Assembly: GCF_000183135.1 (NCBI RefSeq)
Contig: NC_014734.1
Location: 1,054,001-1,118,000 of the forward strand
Direction of reading: 5' to 3'
Length of the DNA stretch: 64,000 nt
DNA from: Paludibacter propionicigenes WB4
GTDB taxonomy: Bacteria; Bacteroidota; Bacteroidia; Bacteroidales; Paludibacteraceae
Shown: positions 63,912 to 64,000 of the stretch, in pieces
How the letters are laid out: every line of letters begins with the position of its first letter
Numbering within the stretch: the first letter of the stretch is position 1
Program-made: the position numbers and the translations under genes
Notes under the pieces: generated by a model
The model's database searches: none
Told to the model about the DNA's origin: nothing
Seen by the model: only the letters and a program-made list of their open reading frames with translations

Positions 63912-64000
63912 TTATAAAATAGCGTAAATTTCTGATACAATATCTTGGGCTACAGAAGTTTTATTCTTCAGCTCAAATTCTTTTTTATCACCTGACCGAA
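63912..64000 (-). CDS. coaBC: CoaBC C-terminal end, partial
   Basis: The frame is open to the right edge and reads ...RSGDKKEFELKNKTSVAQDIVSEIYAIL stop (in part), matching the end of the phosphopantothenoylcysteine synthetase domain (E-L-K, VA-I repeats). It makes coenzyme A precursors. Only about 29 residues lie in the window, so the call rests on this short match and on the conserved order with DUF4835 and recN. Confidence 0.7.
   Translation of the reverse strand, partial: RSGDKKEFELKNKTSVAQDIVSEIYAIL

Overview
The window comes from a member of the phylum Bacteroidota, most likely order Bacteroidales. Three things point there. Promoters repeatedly match the Bacteroidetes -7 element TAnnTTTG (for example at 5146, 11475, 13032, 27292, 42098, 51504, 57652 and 60144). 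Several families are typical of the phylum (DUF4290, DUF4835, DUF3244, DUF6261, DUF3667, and a TPR lipoprotein regulator with a C-terminal HTH-like region). The gene order coaBC - DUF4835 - recN is conserved in the phylum. No rRNA, tRNA, CRISPR array, transposase or integrase gene was seen.

Layout. 1-5.1 kb: the end of an FAD/NAD(P) oxidoreductase, two multihaem cytochromes c (20 and 12 CxxCH motifs) and a predicted outer-membrane beta-barrel, together a candidate electron conduit. 5.2-8.7 kb: a TPR lipoprotein regulator, a small DUF3244 secreted protein, a large stem-loop, a six-copy 42-bp hairpin array and a DUF6261 gene. 8.8-11.3 kb: a small conserved Cys-rich protein, a REP-like composite repeat and a four-gene operon of unknown function (lipoprotein, helical protein, SH3 protein, unknown). 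11.5-12.8 kb: an AT-rich HEPN-like / unknown / SecB-like operon. 13.0-18.6 kb: a MarR-controlled efflux operon (TolC, HlyD, two ABC-2 permeases, no ATPase).

18.7-30.2 kb: housekeeping and metabolic genes (DUF805, TerB-like, uvrB, PspC, DUF3667, HD hydrolase, a CBM20-containing 4-alpha-glucanotransferase, prs), then two paralogous APC amino-acid permeases reaching 32.3 kb. 32.4-33.5 kb: a 61-bp nested tandem array upstream of another helical protein of unknown function, echoing the array/DUF6261 pair at 7.8-8.7 kb. 33.7-42.0 kb: a cassette-like run of single genes, all on the + strand (kinase, DUF6624-like, esterase, nitrilase, SDR, cyclophilin-like, lipoprotein, GNAT, CatB-like acetyltransferase), separated by recurring intergenic blocks and one copy of a ~228-bp MITE. 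Its second copy lies at 44.6 kb.

42.1-50.0 kb: a GH43 arabinanase-like enzyme with a lipoprotein partner, a carboxyltransferase with a degenerate biotinyl domain, a GH13 amylase and a zincin lipoprotein. 50.1-64.0 kb: mostly core genes (tpx, a DEDDh exonuclease, a nitronate monooxygenase-like protein, a CBM9-like protein, YceI, a mutarotase-like protein, a cold-shock protein, a DbpA-type helicase, DUF4290, murA with Asp in place of the catalytic Cys, a GlsB-like N-acyltransferase, recN, DUF4835 and the tail of coaBC).

The least explained structures are (a) tandem hairpin or nested repeat arrays placed directly upstream of two unknown helical-protein genes, (b) the HEPN-like/unknown/SecB-like operon, and (c) the cassette-like array with conserved junction blocks. 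All names are from reading the sequence by eye. No database search was run.
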